A stretch of DNA of 64,000 nt from JBBRGK01 sp036741355. GTDB taxonomy: Bacteria; Chloroflexota; Dehalococcoidia; CAUJGQ01. Where the stretch lies: contig DAINSK010000005.1 of the NCBI GenBank assembly GCA_036741355.1, positions 62,001 through 126,000 of the forward strand. Direction: 5' to 3'. The translations under genes were made by a program, and so were the position numbers. Positions 42,665-50,974 of this stretch are shown here, one piece after another. Positions within the stretch are counted from its first letter, which is position 1. The number at the start of each line of letters is the position of its first letter. The notes beneath the pieces are model-generated. The model was given only the letters and a program-made list of their open reading frames with translations. It searched no databases and was not told the origin of the DNA.

Positions 42665-43576
42665 TGCGATTGTCCTTATCGCTTCAGACTATGAGCTTTA
42701 ACCTGCACGCTCCGGCGGAGGTCTGCCCTGGCTCTTGCCCGCATCCTTTGCGGAGAACCCGGTGGCCGACGGGCTCTCCGACTAACGTGACTCCGTAAGC
42801 CAGTGTCGGGCCCAACGGCGATGATGCTTTCCTTTGCCAATCGGCAAGGTCCCACCGGAGGGAAGAGTGAATCGTATGCCCGGCTGTCGTCCGGATGTCA
42901 AGTATATGCGTTCGAAGCGCGGCTGCACAGTTCCGACGGCGACGACGCGACGCGGCGCCCAAGCTGGCGGGTGTTCCTCAAAGCCAGTACGCCCATCACC
43001 CCTCGACTGCGCAGTATGGGCCCCTCGTCACTGCAGGGACTGGAGTGGAAGGTGACGCCGGTTCAGGCACATGTTAGATAAAGGACTACGCGCCGCCGGG
43101 CATCCGCAGTTCGCGCACTACTGCTCTGCGCGAGCCAACTCGACATTGCATCCCGAACACATGGTTGCCACGCCGTACCTCGGACGCTGCTCAAGCGACA
43201 CCTGAAAATACGACGGCAGGATCATGTTGCCACCGGCAAGCCCGCGCCACTGTATACCCGAACGAACGTGCGTACTACGGGACCCGCCAGACTTGCTTCC
43301 TCGGCCTAAACCCCGGTGGAGCGGTGCGTCAAACTGGGGCCCCAACGCTCTGATCGTTTCCTGGGAACTCCACGGATGCGGCCCATCCGCCGCTATATGC
43401 TCCTCACGCCTGCAGTGGCGTTAGCGCACAGGAAGCTCGACGCCCCGTGATGTGAACGCCTGACGGGCGGGTGACCGGCCGTGTCGGTCTCATGCCGGGC
43501 ATTTCTTATGCTTCCGCGATACAGATATCCCGACGTAAACACGCACGCAGTTACTGGCTGTGTGTACCGGGCCGAG
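42665..43576. other. gene-poor interval with a dispersed repeat, 912 bp
   Basis: Several short frames on both strands, none with a ribosome site plus protein-like sequence. A possible remnant on the minus strand reads 'MILPSYFQVSLEQRPRYGVA' then 'MCSGCNVELARAEQ' and ends at 43118. The second copy of the 46-bp repeat is at 43288-43333. I read the stretch as decayed cargo. Confidence 0.35.
43288..43333. repeat. 46-bp dispersed repeat, copy 2
   Basis: Matches 39244-39289 at 43 of 46 positions, including 'CTAAACCCCGGTGGAGCGGT'. The copies are about 4 kb apart in the same orientation. They do not coincide with gene ends. Confidence 0.6.
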
Positions 43577-43879
43577 CTAGGGACTGTGCACGCTCGGAAT
43601 TCTTGGTGGCGCGGTCCTAGGCCGGAAGGTGCTGGCTGCTGGAGTCGCCGGCGGCGCTGGTTGTGCTGACGTTCCCCCGCTCACGCCGCGGTCTGCTGCC
43701 TTGCGCTGCAGATACGCCTTTTGCTGACAGGCGCGGCTGCAATAGCGAGCGTGACGCAGACGCGCAAACGTCGTACCGCAGACCGGGCACACCTGCGGTA
43801 CCGGCTGGCGGTGCTGCCGCCCGATCTCGCCTACACGGCGCATGTAGGCGCTGATTTCTGGAGGAACCTTCTCACTCAT
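43577..43879 (-). CDS. small zinc-finger protein
   Basis: 100 aa. 'PQVCPVCGTTFARLRHARYC' followed by 'SRACQQKAYLQRK' gives a CxxC-(13)-CxxxC zinc-binding module like those in small phage and plasmid DNA-binding proteins that recognise palindromes. The N-terminus 'PPEISAYMRRVGEIGRQH' is helical; the C-terminal 35 residues are Pro/Ala/Thr-rich and disordered. Probably a regulatory DNA-binding protein of the element, divergent from the SWIM-ArdC operon at 44037. Confidence 0.7.
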   Translation of the reverse strand: MSEKVPPEISAYMRRVGEIGRQHRQPVPQVCPVCGTTFARLRHARYCSRACQQKAYLQRKAADRGVSGGTSAQPAPPATPAASTFRPRTAPPRIPSVHSP

Positions 43880-44036
43880 GGCTTCAGTCTACCGCGCATG
43901 ATGCGATGCTGCAAATCGTCATATCTTTGTGAGGAAAACCCATTGTGTGACGGTTAGCCGCACTATATCATATAGGAGTAGTGAGAAGGCCACTCGCCGG
44001 GTACCAGCCAGCGGGCGGCCAAAGGAGAAGGGTGAT

Positions 44037-44375
44037 ATGACCACCGCATCCCCTAGCCAGTCTACCCGGTCCGCGATGTCCCGCGAGCAGATCGAGGCTC
44101 GCGCCATCGCTCGTGCACGAGAGGAACACGTGCACATCCTCGCGGTCCCCGGCCGCGCAGGCGTCTACACCACGCGCAGCAAGTCCAATCCGGTCGAGCG
44201 ATACACCTTGGTTGCCCGCGACGGGATCGAGGCCTGCACGTGCAAGGGCTTCGAGTACCGCGCTTCCTGCAAGCACGTCGAAGCCCTGCGCAACCGGCTG
44301 GCTCGGGAGACCGCCAAGGTCTCCCGGCCGGTCTCAAGCGCTGCTGAATTGCGCTACCCCTCGGCAGAGTTCTAG
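44037..44375 (+). CDS. SWIM zinc-finger protein
   Basis: 112 aa from the ATG at 44037 behind AAAGGAGAAGGG. The C-terminal half has the SWIM motif: 'ACTCKGFEYRASCKHVEALR' (CxC...CxH). A basic helical N-terminus ('SREQIEARAIARAREEH') and a 'VYTTRSKSNPVERYTLVA' strand region complete it. SWIM domains bind DNA or mediate contacts in transposases and helicases. Ends 10 bp before the ArdC-like gene, so they are cotranscribed. Confidence 0.8.
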   Translation: MTTASPSQSTRSAMSREQIEARAIARAREEHVHILAVPGRAGVYTTRSKSNPVERYTLVARDGIEACTCKGFEYRASCKHVEALRNRLARETAKVSRPVSSAAELRYPSAEF

Positions 44376-44385
44376 GGGAGCAGCC

Positions 44386-45207
44386 ATGAAGTACACGCAG
44401 CAATCCGACCAAACCGACAAGCGGACTGAGGCGCTGCGACGGCTGGAAGCGGCCGTCGCCGCTATCCAGGACTCCGATTCATTCCGGCAATACCTCGATA
44501 TGCAGGCCCGCTTTCACCGCTACTCATTCGGCAATGTCCTGATGATCCATGCACAGCGGCCGGGGGCTACCTTCGTCGCCGGCTATGCCACGTGGCAGCA
44601 GCTCGGCCGGCAGGTGCGCAAAGGCGAGAAGGCCATCCGGATCATCGTGCCGATGCGCCGCAAGGTTGAAGGTGAGGATGAAGCAGGCGACGGCCGTCTC
44701 TTCTTCGGTACCGGGGCGGTGTTCGACGTGAGTCAAACAGAAGGCGATGCGCTTCCATCGGTCGAGTGCCCGGTGCTCGACGGCAACGAAGGCGCGGAAC
44801 TCTACGACCGCCTGCTAGCGCTGGCTTCGACCGAAGGCTTGACCGTTGAGATTGCCGATTCGCTCGACGGCGAGATGATGGGGTATTACCAGCCTCAGCA
44901 GCGCCGCATCGTCGTACGGCGGGCAGCAATGCGCCAGATGGTCAAGACGCTGGCGCACGAACTGGCGCACCACCTCGGCGGCCACCGCGACAGTAACGCC
45001 GACAGCGAGACAACCGCGGAAGCTGTCGCCTACGTAGTGCTTTCGCACTTCGGGATCGACTCCGGCGAGCGCTCTTTTCCCTACGTCGCGACGTGGAGTC
45101 GCGATAGCACGGTACTGAAGGAAGCGCTCGGCAGCATCCAACGGCTGAGCGCGAAGATTATCGACGTACTCACCCCCGCAGCAATTCAGGCGCCCGCAGC
45201 CGCTTAG
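44386..45207 (+). CDS. ArdC-like antirestriction/ssDNA-binding metalloprotease-fold protein
   Basis: 273 aa. N-terminal ArdC-N domain: 'FRQYLDMQARFHRYSFGNVL', 'GYATWQQLGRQVRKGEKAIR', 'FFGTGAVFDVSQTEG'. C-terminal zincin-like domain with 'LAHELAHHLGGH' (HExxH) and downstream 'SETTAEAVAYVV' giving the third ligand. ArdC of plasmid pSA protects incoming DNA from host nucleases as single strands; this homologue would shield the element during transfer or replication. ATG at 44386 follows AGGGGAG. Operon: SWIM, ArdC, then the small protein at 45260. Confidence 0.85.
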   Translation: MKYTQQSDQTDKRTEALRRLEAAVAAIQDSDSFRQYLDMQARFHRYSFGNVLMIHAQRPGATFVAGYATWQQLGRQVRKGEKAIRIIVPMRRKVEGEDEAGDGRLFFGTGAVFDVSQTEGDALPSVECPVLDGNEGAELYDRLLALASTEGLTVEIADSLDGEMMGYYQPQQRRIVVRRAAMRQMVKTLAHELAHHLGGHRDSNADSETTAEAVAYVVLSHFGIDSGERSFPYVATWSRDSTVLKEALGSIQRLSAKIIDVLTPAAIQAPAAA

Positions 45208-45259
45208 CAATTGAAGCCCGAGCCGGGGCGGGCAAAGTCCCCGGCATGAGGAACGAGTG

Positions 45260-45640
45260 ATGACCACGCAAAGCAACCCGATAACCGAATACATCGAGGG
45301 CACCGTGAGCCGCATCAACGGCCACGGCTTCCAGCTTGTTGGCCGCGATGGATGGCTGAATGTCTCCAAGTACGCCAACCCCGCGCCCGAACTTCCCTCA
45401 GAAGGGGAGAGCGTGCGCGTTGGGCTCGACAAGGCAGGTTTCGTGCGCAGCAGCGAGCAACTGGCCGCCGGTCCTGAAGCAGAACCCACACCGGCGGGCA
45501 ACGTAGACCGGGAGACGCGCATCGGCAGGATGGCAGCCTTGAACACGGCAACGGCGATATTGTCCAGCGGCGGCCAGCAAGCGAGCGTCAAGGATGTGCT
45601 GACACTGGCGGGCCAACTCGAAGCGTGGGTGAGCCGATAG
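45260..45640 (+). CDS. small 'DGWLN' protein A, replication/recombination-associated?
   Basis: 126 aa. N-terminal 'VSRINGHGFQLVGRDGWLNV' and 'GESVRVGLDKAGFVRS' look like a small OB-type barrel. The C-terminal 'DRETRIGRMAALNTATAILS' and 'LAGQLEAWV' is a helical segment common at the end of phage single-strand annealing and ssDNA-binding accessory proteins. A clear paralogue is at 53268 with the same two blocks. Directly after ArdC (52 bp), so a role with single-stranded element DNA is suggested; untested. Confidence 0.65.
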   Translation: MTTQSNPITEYIEGTVSRINGHGFQLVGRDGWLNVSKYANPAPELPSEGESVRVGLDKAGFVRSSEQLAAGPEAEPTPAGNVDRETRIGRMAALNTATAILSSGGQQASVKDVLTLAGQLEAWVSR

Positions 45641-45711
45641 GGCGAGTGACGGGGGCGCCGCTAATCTAATACAGGGCTGCCTACAAATGTAGAGTGGAAA
45701 GAGGATAACAA

Positions 45712-46188
45712 ATGAGGTACACAATTGACATTGATAAGGCGGAATTAGCAGGGCAGATTGGGCTTGATGTAGAAGAGGCTCTTTTTTCTGGGAAAGAACC
45801 ACACGATCATTATATCGTGGACTCTCAGGGAGAGCTTACTTGGGTTAAGGCACCCCTTTTGCCAGGAGAAATAGACTGGAGCGATTTTCCTCCTGCAAAG
45901 CTTTACGAGTATGCACTGTTATCAGATATCCTTTATCCAGAGATTCTTGAAAAGGTTAAACAGCGTGTGAAAGAATCTAGCGAGGCTCTTGTAACTTTTA
46001 TAAAAGGGTGTTTACCCGATCGTGTTGTTGTCGAGCAAGAGGGACGTAAGCAGGCGCGTGTAGTCGAAAGGATAGGAGGAGTAAAGCCTCTTGAATCGTT
46101 TATTGATTGGGGTAGGCAACCTAAGCCTGTACACTACAAGAAGCCCCGGAAAAACAATTCAAAATGGCGAATACCCGGAACAAGATAA
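45712..46188 (+). CDS. hypothetical protein with AT-rich codon use
   Basis: 158 aa, starting 'MRYTIDIDKAELAGQIGL'. Acidic N-terminal half ('PGEIDWSDFPPAKLYEYALL'), then a helical, basic C-terminal tail ('KPRKNNSKWRIPGTR'). Its codons use A/T in third positions far more than any neighbour, so it probably came from a different genome recently. No family recognised. No signal peptide. Lies behind the ArdC operon but may be transcribed on its own. Confidence 0.6.
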   Translation: MRYTIDIDKAELAGQIGLDVEEALFSGKEPHDHYIVDSQGELTWVKAPLLPGEIDWSDFPPAKLYEYALLSDILYPEILEKVKQRVKESSEALVTFIKGCLPDRVVVEQEGRKQARVVERIGGVKPLESFIDWGRQPKPVHYKKPRKNNSKWRIPGTR

Positions 46189-46338
46189 GTGCAGCAGCCT
46201 TCACGCCTGCCTCAGGAGCTGTGAGGGCTGGTGCACACGCCCGGTCAGAAAGCCCGCAACCGCCATCCCTCGGCGCTGTCAGCACCCAAGTTGCGTGGTG
46301 TAAGGGCAGCAAGACCCGTTTGGGCAGCGTGTGGCCGG

Positions 46339-46374
46339 CCGGAAGGGTTCGCTTCGACTCTAGGTGCACCAAAT
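46339..46374. repeat. 36-bp coding-type repeat, copy 1
   Basis: 'CCGGAAGGGTTCGCTTCGAC...' recurs at 51726-51761 with one difference. In one frame it reads 'PEGFASTLGAPN', as in the lipoprotein gene at 51586, so this is a decayed fragment of a related gene. The flanking 46189-46460 has no other gene. Confidence 0.6.
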
Positions 46375-46460
46375 ACCTCAACGCTGCATTCAGCCCGCAG
46401 CGTCGCCTCATAGCACGTACCCGTTGTGATAGCCGCTGCTAGAGTCGGAGGTGTTCCGAC

Positions 46461-46733
46461 ATGGCTGCTGACGGCATGCTCAAGGTCGAAGATGTGGCGT
46501 CTCGCCTCAATGTGCGTGAAGAAGCGGTGCGCCGCTGGCTACGGCAGGGCCAGCTCAAGGGTATCCGGCTCGGAGGAACGCGCCTCGGTTGGCGTATTCC
46601 CGAGGCGGAGCTAGAGCGCTTCATCGCCGACCTGACGGAGCAGTCCGTACCCGGAGGCCACGGCGAGCCGGCGCCCTATCGAGCAAACGGGACCACCGCG
46701 ACCACGCAGACCGGTACCCGGGGAAAAAGTTGA
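46461..46733 (+). CDS. HTH_17 DNA-binding protein 3
   Basis: 90 aa. 'LKVEDVASRLNVREEAVRRWLRQGQLKGIRL' region (residues 6-36) and 'GTRLGWRIPEAELERFIADL' form the full excisionase/MerR-type winged helix. Closely resembles the protein at 54252 ('ATVRRWLRTGQMRG', 'AGWRIPASEVRRVLAE'). The last 30 residues are polar. Probably a regulator inside the element rather than the excisionase, since it is far from the integrase. Confidence 0.8.
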   Translation: MAADGMLKVEDVASRLNVREEAVRRWLRQGQLKGIRLGGTRLGWRIPEAELERFIADLTEQSVPGGHGEPAPYRANGTTATTQTGTRGKS

Positions 46734-46967
46734 CGCGCGAGACGGCGGCCACCCGGAGGGGACGGACACCGCACGCGCGAATTGCGTTCGTTGCGTTGGC
46801 CCTCGCCCCGAGGTCAGATGATCACGGGGCACCGTACCGGTTGCTCGGCGCAGCCGTACGAGGCATGCTGTGGAGCAGACGGCGTTGAAGCCACGAATGG
46901 CTCCGACCACGGCGGCATAGGCCACAGGGTCAATCTGGCCCCGAGCTAGCGAAGGAGCTCCCAAGCG

Positions 46968-47666
46968 ATGCGTCGTGCGATGCTACTAGCCCTCGCCCTT
47001 CTGCTCCTGCCGATCGCCCCACTTCGCGCACAGACACCCACGCGGATCACAGTTTCATTCGGTCCCGAGCAGGTTTTCCAGATTCCTGGCCATGGCGTCA
47101 TCGAGCTGGCGTTCGCGTGTCCCTCCCTGGGAAGTGACCACTCAGGCGAGGGCTCCTCAGCCTGCGTCAGCGAATGGATGCGCCGCCAGGGCGCCACGGC
47201 GGATGCCGTCGCGTTCTATCAACTCACCGGCCGCATCCTGCTCGACTTCCAGCCCGTGGATACACTGGCCCTCGGCACGGTCACGTACGACATTTGGTGC
47301 TGCCATGCCGACACATCGGACTCGATGCCGGTCATCTTAGGCGGTGTGCCAGCGGTGGTGTACCCGCTCTTGGAGGCGCCGCCGCTCCGATCCTATCCGG
47401 GCTATTCTGCCGCACTGGGAGCGTTCCCCAGCCTGACCGCCGGCCACTTGCATGTGATCAGCATCGAGCGAATCGACGGATCGCCTGAACAGGGCGACCG
47501 GTATGTGTACGACCTGCGGCTCACCAACGGGTGCCGCGTTTGCGATACGGGGTACGTCGCGCGGCTGGCGCTCGACTTCGACGCCGACGGTACATTCATC
47601 AGCGCGGTGCCACTGAACATCGTCTGTCGCCCGCTCCAAACGCGACCAACTTGCGTGGCGTCGTGA
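46968..47666 (+). CDS. exported hypothetical protein
   Basis: 232 aa. Signal peptide 'MLLALALLLLPIAPLRAQTP' with a clear cleavage site. Mature part is beta-rich with paired cysteines: 'ACPSLGSDHSGEGSSACVSE', 'YDIWCCHADTSD', 'NGCRVCDTGY' and 'IVCRP..TRPTCVAS'. Seven or more Cys suggest disulfide bonding, which fits the presence of a MauE-TlpA oxidoreductase in the same element. GAAGGAG ribosome site upstream. Family unknown. Confidence 0.7.
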   Translation: MRRAMLLALALLLLPIAPLRAQTPTRITVSFGPEQVFQIPGHGVIELAFACPSLGSDHSGEGSSACVSEWMRRQGATADAVAFYQLTGRILLDFQPVDTLALGTVTYDIWCCHADTSDSMPVILGGVPAVVYPLLEAPPLRSYPGYSAALGAFPSLTAGHLHVISIERIDGSPEQGDRYVYDLRLTNGCRVCDTGYVARLALDFDADGTFISAVPLNIVCRPLQTRPTCVAS

Positions 47667-47787
47667 TCGGCGGGCAAAGGCGCTGACAACATAATGCGTC
47701 GTCGTGCTCGGGGGACGGAGGTGAGAACATGGCAGCAGGTGCGGTAGACGATGGCAAGCAGGCGCCCGCAAGCCGTGAGTACCAAGC

Positions 47788-48285
47788 GTGAGTAAGAGCA
47801 GGCAGGCCGTCCAGCGCGATCAGCGGCGCATGGTGGAGCGCCGCCAGAAGGTGGCCCAGCTCCGCCTTCAAGGCGTCACCGACCAGTGCACGATGGCAGC
47901 GGAACTCGGCGTGTCGCAGCAGACGATCTCCCGCGACCTCGCCTGGCTGGACTTGCAGTATCGAGCCCAGGCCACGCAGGATGTCGCCGTCGCAAGGGGC
48001 TTGGAACTCGCCCAGATCCAGCGCCTGCTATCCATCGCCATGGAGCGTGCCCAGTCGCCTCGGGGGGACGCGCACTGGTGGGCACTCGGTGCGATCAAGC
48101 TCCTGGAGCGAAAAGTGAAGCTCCTCGGGCTCGACGCGGCACCGCGAGTCACTGCAAGGCGCGGAAGGGCTCGCACGAACGAGCAGGACGGTGTCGCATA
48201 TACGCCGGTCGATATGGACGCGAAGATCGGTGAGTTGGCGGAGCTTTACGATCGTCAAGCAGCGTCGCGCCAAGCGTCGCATTGA
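47788..48285 (+). CDS. HTH protein, terminase-small-subunit-like
   Basis: 165 aa. 'RRQKVAQLRLQGVTDQCTMA' followed by 'ELGVSQQTISRDLAWLD' is a helix-turn-helix; then a helical middle and 'KLLERKVKLLGLDAAPR', which is common in small phage DNA-packaging or homologous DNA-binding proteins. No large terminase subunit was found, so packaging is doubtful; it may be an element regulator. GTG start; no strong ribosome site. Confidence 0.6.
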   Translation: MSKSRQAVQRDQRRMVERRQKVAQLRLQGVTDQCTMAAELGVSQQTISRDLAWLDLQYRAQATQDVAVARGLELAQIQRLLSIAMERAQSPRGDAHWWALGAIKLLERKVKLLGLDAAPRVTARRGRARTNEQDGVAYTPVDMDAKIGELAELYDRQAASRQASH

Positions 48286-48382
48286 TGCGCCTATACATGA
48301 GCACGTGCCACGGCGTACAACGGCAACACCGTCTCAATCGGCAGGACCGGCCAGCGGCCAACAAGCTGGTTACCATCCGCGG

Positions 48383-49159
48383 CTAGCAGGCGCAGCCGGG
48401 GGGCTGATGACACCGATCACGGCAGGAAATACACGAGTTGCCGCACGCGCAGCCTGAGCTGCACACGCGACAACATCCCGATGGCGGCGGTGCTGCTGCG
48501 ACGGGCGGTGGCGTCTGGGTCGGCGCGGCGACCGGCGCTGGCGCGGCCGCGGGGGGCGGAGCCGCGACGGCGATCACCGGTGCTGGCACCGGCGCCTGCG
48601 GCAACGCCGTCAGCGTCGCGCTTGTCGAACCCGTTGCCCAGGCTCCCTGGCCCACCGGGATCACCGAGGCCGCCACGTAGCCGGTGTCAGGCGAGTAGGT
48701 ATAGAGTACGTCTGCCCCACTCACGGCCACGGGGGCCGTCGCAGACGGATTGCCGACCATTACCCACTGTCCGTCCGCTAACGCCGCGGAGCAGGTACTC
48801 AGGCCGGGCATCATGGTCATCCGACCGCCGGACGGGAAGTAGGTCCAGTAGCCAACACACGCCTGCAGCGGCGCCTCGTTGGGCACAGTTTCGTACTCGG
48901 CGTCACCCGCCTGCAGGGTAAAGAGCGCCCCGACGGCTCCGCTGACAGTGGAACCGGCGGGTCCGGCTACCAGATTCCAGCCTGGCGGATAGGCGACAGA
49001 CGGCGCTGCTTGCGTAGGTTTGGCCGCGGCGTGCCGGAGCCTGCCGTGCACGGAGGCAGCCACTACACCGCCGATACCGGCCGCAAACAGTTTGAGGGAG
49101 CGGCGTCGCGAGGTCTTCACCGCTAAGGACGCGGCGAGGTCGTCAAACCAGTGGTCCAT
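48383..49159 (-). CDS. exported 'GWNLVAGP' domain protein 2, Tat-type signal and Cys-rich tail
   Basis: 258 aa. The N-terminus 'SRRRSLKLFAAGIGGVVAAS' fits a twin-arginine signal. The domain 'PGWNLVAGPAGS', 'LQAGDAEYETVPNEAP', 'VGYWTYFPSGG', 'GQWVMVGNPSA', 'IPVGQGAWATG' matches the exported protein at 40599 block by block. After an Ala/Pro linker, the last 32 residues hold eleven Cys ('GCCRVCSSGCACGNSC', 'CRDRCHQPPGCAC'), a known small Cys-rich signature. It is 97 bp downstream of a MauE-TlpA gene and is a natural substrate for it. Confidence 0.75.
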   Translation of the reverse strand: MDHWFDDLAASLAVKTSRRRSLKLFAAGIGGVVAASVHGRLRHAAAKPTQAAPSVAYPPGWNLVAGPAGSTVSGAVGALFTLQAGDAEYETVPNEAPLQACVGYWTYFPSGGRMTMMPGLSTCSAALADGQWVMVGNPSATAPVAVSGADVLYTYSPDTGYVAASVIPVGQGAWATGSTSATLTALPQAPVPAPVIAVAAPPPAAAPAPVAAPTQTPPPVAAAPPPSGCCRVCSSGCACGNSCISCRDRCHQPPGCAC

Positions 49160-49256
49160 CGCTCGCCCTCCGCTTGGAGCGGTACCGGGCTACTCACGCT
49201 ATGTATTCGGTACTCCGTTGCAATGCTTTTGTCAAGACCGCGATTGCGGGTGCTGA

Positions 49257-50348
49257 TCAGCCTGCTGCAGGCGGCGGTACGGTCGGGACTGCTGAGGGCG
49301 GCAGGGGCTGTCCGCTGCTTCGTGCGACGAGCGCTCGCATCGCCTCCGTGCCTTGGGCGAGCGGGCTGCCGATCGTGCCGTCTGGCTGTACTAACACCAT
49401 GCTGGGCGTCCAGTGCACCTCGTATCGCTGAAGCACCTCCTTGTGGCGCTGCACCAATACCGTCGTTAGTCCATGCTCGCTGACTTGGGCGCGGTTTGCG
49501 TCGATGCTGCCCTGGCTAACAACCGCAAGCGTCACGGTCGGGGTCAGCTCCCTCTGCCAGTGGGCGAGGTCAGGTAGCAGCGCATTACATGGCCCGCAAC
49601 CGGGATCGAGGTACGCAAGCAGCAACGGCTTGCCGCGATCGAGAAGAGCGGCCAGCGTCACCGTCTCACCAGACAGGTCGGGAAGTCGGAAATCTGGCGC
49701 GCGCGAGCCGACCGGCAGGCCCATAGGCTCCGCTGCCTCTCCCGGGGCCCGTGCTGCCGGCAGGGCTTGTGCTAGGCGCTGTTCCAGGCTCTCCAGCCGC
49801 AGCAGCAGTCGGCCATTTTGGGCCAGCAGTTGCAGCAGCAAAAACAGGCTGATACCGCTGACAGCAAGTGCTGCCATGCCCAGCGCGAAGCCCGCCCACG
49901 CACTCACGGTCCCACCTCCGAGCCATCCCAGAACGTCCCACCCGGCACCGCCGCGCCCCACAGCGACGACGATTCCCGCAAGCGCGGCCAGGACCGCGTT
50001 ACGCGCGAATGTCCACCACCCCACGGGGGTCGCGGCGAGCTGGCCGAAGCAGTGACATTCTGGTCGCCGGCCGCGCGCAAGCGTGAGGCCGACGACGGCG
50101 GTAAAGAGGAGGAGCAGCGCCAGCGCGGCGACGGCACCTACCCAAGCCGTACTGATCGGGATCAGCAGAGCGGCGACCGCCAGCTCGACGAGCGGCAAGA
50201 TCGCGCCTCCGGGCAGCACCACTCCTTCGGGGACGCCGAACTCTCGCAGCGCCTCGCGTGTTCCGGATCGGTCGAGGAGCTTGGCGACGCCCGCAACGGC
50301 GAAGGCGGCGGTGAGCGCCAGACGAGCCAGCAAGAGCGCGAAAGCCAT
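49257..50348 (-). CDS. MauE/DoxX-like membrane protein fused to TlpA-like thioredoxin
   Basis: 363 aa from the ATG at 50348. Residues 1-190 are a MauE-type domain: four to five helices starting 'FALLLARLALTAAFAVAGVA', with 'RPECHCFGQL' carrying the CxC...FG motif. A coiled linker ('LLLRLESLEQRLAQAL') leads to a thioredoxin-like domain: 'VGSRAPDFRLPDLSGETVTL', active-site 'LDPGCGPCNALLPDL' (CGPC), and cis-Pro 'VHWTPSMVLV'. Probably a disulfide-forming or -reducing relay across the membrane. The neighbouring Cys-rich Tat-type protein suggests the pair resembles MauE/D with MauA. Confidence 0.85.
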   Translation of the reverse strand: MAFALLLARLALTAAFAVAGVAKLLDRSGTREALREFGVPEGVVLPGGAILPLVELAVAALLIPISTAWVGAVAALALLLLFTAVVGLTLARGRRPECHCFGQLAATPVGWWTFARNAVLAALAGIVVAVGRGGAGWDVLGWLGGGTVSAWAGFALGMAALAVSGISLFLLLQLLAQNGRLLLRLESLEQRLAQALPAARAPGEAAEPMGLPVGSRAPDFRLPDLSGETVTLAALLDRGKPLLLAYLDPGCGPCNALLPDLAHWQRELTPTVTLAVVSQGSIDANRAQVSEHGLTTVLVQRHKEVLQRYEVHWTPSMVLVQPDGTIGSPLAQGTEAMRALVARSSGQPLPPSAVPTVPPPAAG

Positions 50349-50550
50349 CGAACCGGATACCTCACGAAGCGGCGGAGTACACGTCGCGCTCACCGTGAAC
50401 GCGCACGCCCGACCTGTCAATATCGGCTGACATTCTTCGTCGCAGGCAACCTCGGTGTCGCGTTGTCGGAACACCGCATTTCCACCAGGCAATTATTGCA
50501 GAATCATCACACCAGGCGCATATTGAATGTCGCACAGGAGCCACCCCGCT

Positions 50551-50643
50551 TTGCGTCGCGTTCCGTTGACCGTCTCCTTCATCGCCGCGCTCTTCTTCAT
50601 TGGCGCCTCGGTTCGTCCCTCCCGTCGGTTCGGCGATGGCTGA
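50551..50643 (+). pseudogene. truncated signal-peptide module copy (start ATG to TTG)
   Basis: Reads 'RRVPLTVSFIAALFFIGAS' then 'VRPSRRFGDG' and stop after 30 codons. The upstream 'CAGGAGCCACCCCGCT' matches the region before the gene at 40599 ('AAGGAGCACCCCGCC'), as do the first codons. The 28 bp at 50586-50613 are identical to 52173-52200. It is the 5' end of an exported-protein gene whose body is lost. Confidence 0.55.
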
Positions 50644-50664
50644 AATCAGAGGTGGTAGTGAAGA

Positions 50665-50886
50665 CTATTCGCTTGGTCCGCTGATGTCAGGCAAGACACC
50701 TTCGACGATGGCACCAATGCCGGGGAAGAGCGCCGCGATAATGAACCCCTCAAGCAGCGGTCGCCCCTTCTGCATGGCGACATACGCGCCCAGTAGTCCG
50801 CTTACAACGAGAACCGCGATGGCGAGCACGTACACGCTATTGCCGTCAACCAAGATGGCACCTCCCAAGCTACTCACAGTATGCAC
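50665..50886 (-). CDS. small membrane protein
   Basis: 73 aa from a GTG at 50886 (internal starts possible). One strong transmembrane helix 'SVYVLAIAVLVVSGLLGAYVA' followed by 'GRPLLEGFIIAALFPGIGAI', perhaps a second, weaker helix. Resembles small uncharacterised membrane proteins of element cargo regions; no function deduced. Confidence 0.5.
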   Translation of the reverse strand: MHTVSSLGGAILVDGNSVYVLAIAVLVVSGLLGAYVAMQKGRPLLEGFIIAALFPGIGAIVEGVLPDISGPSE

Positions 50887-50974
50887 CGGGTCAACGTGGG
50901 CAGGATTCTGGTAGCGGTGTGCTTACACGACTCCTTCGCTTCCGGTGCTACAGTGATCGCCGGGGGTGGCTCAT

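Noticed and set aside
46285..46374. tRNA-like sequence (GCACCCA...TAGGTGC plus ACCA, about 90 nt)
   Set aside because: Acceptor ends pair, but no anticodon arm with a 7-nt loop and the T arm does not pair; its 3' part is a coding repeat shared with 51726.
47788..48285. Phage small terminase
   Set aside because: Similarity is only to the general HTH plus 'LLGLD' pattern and no large terminase or capsid gene is present; annotated as HTH protein only.
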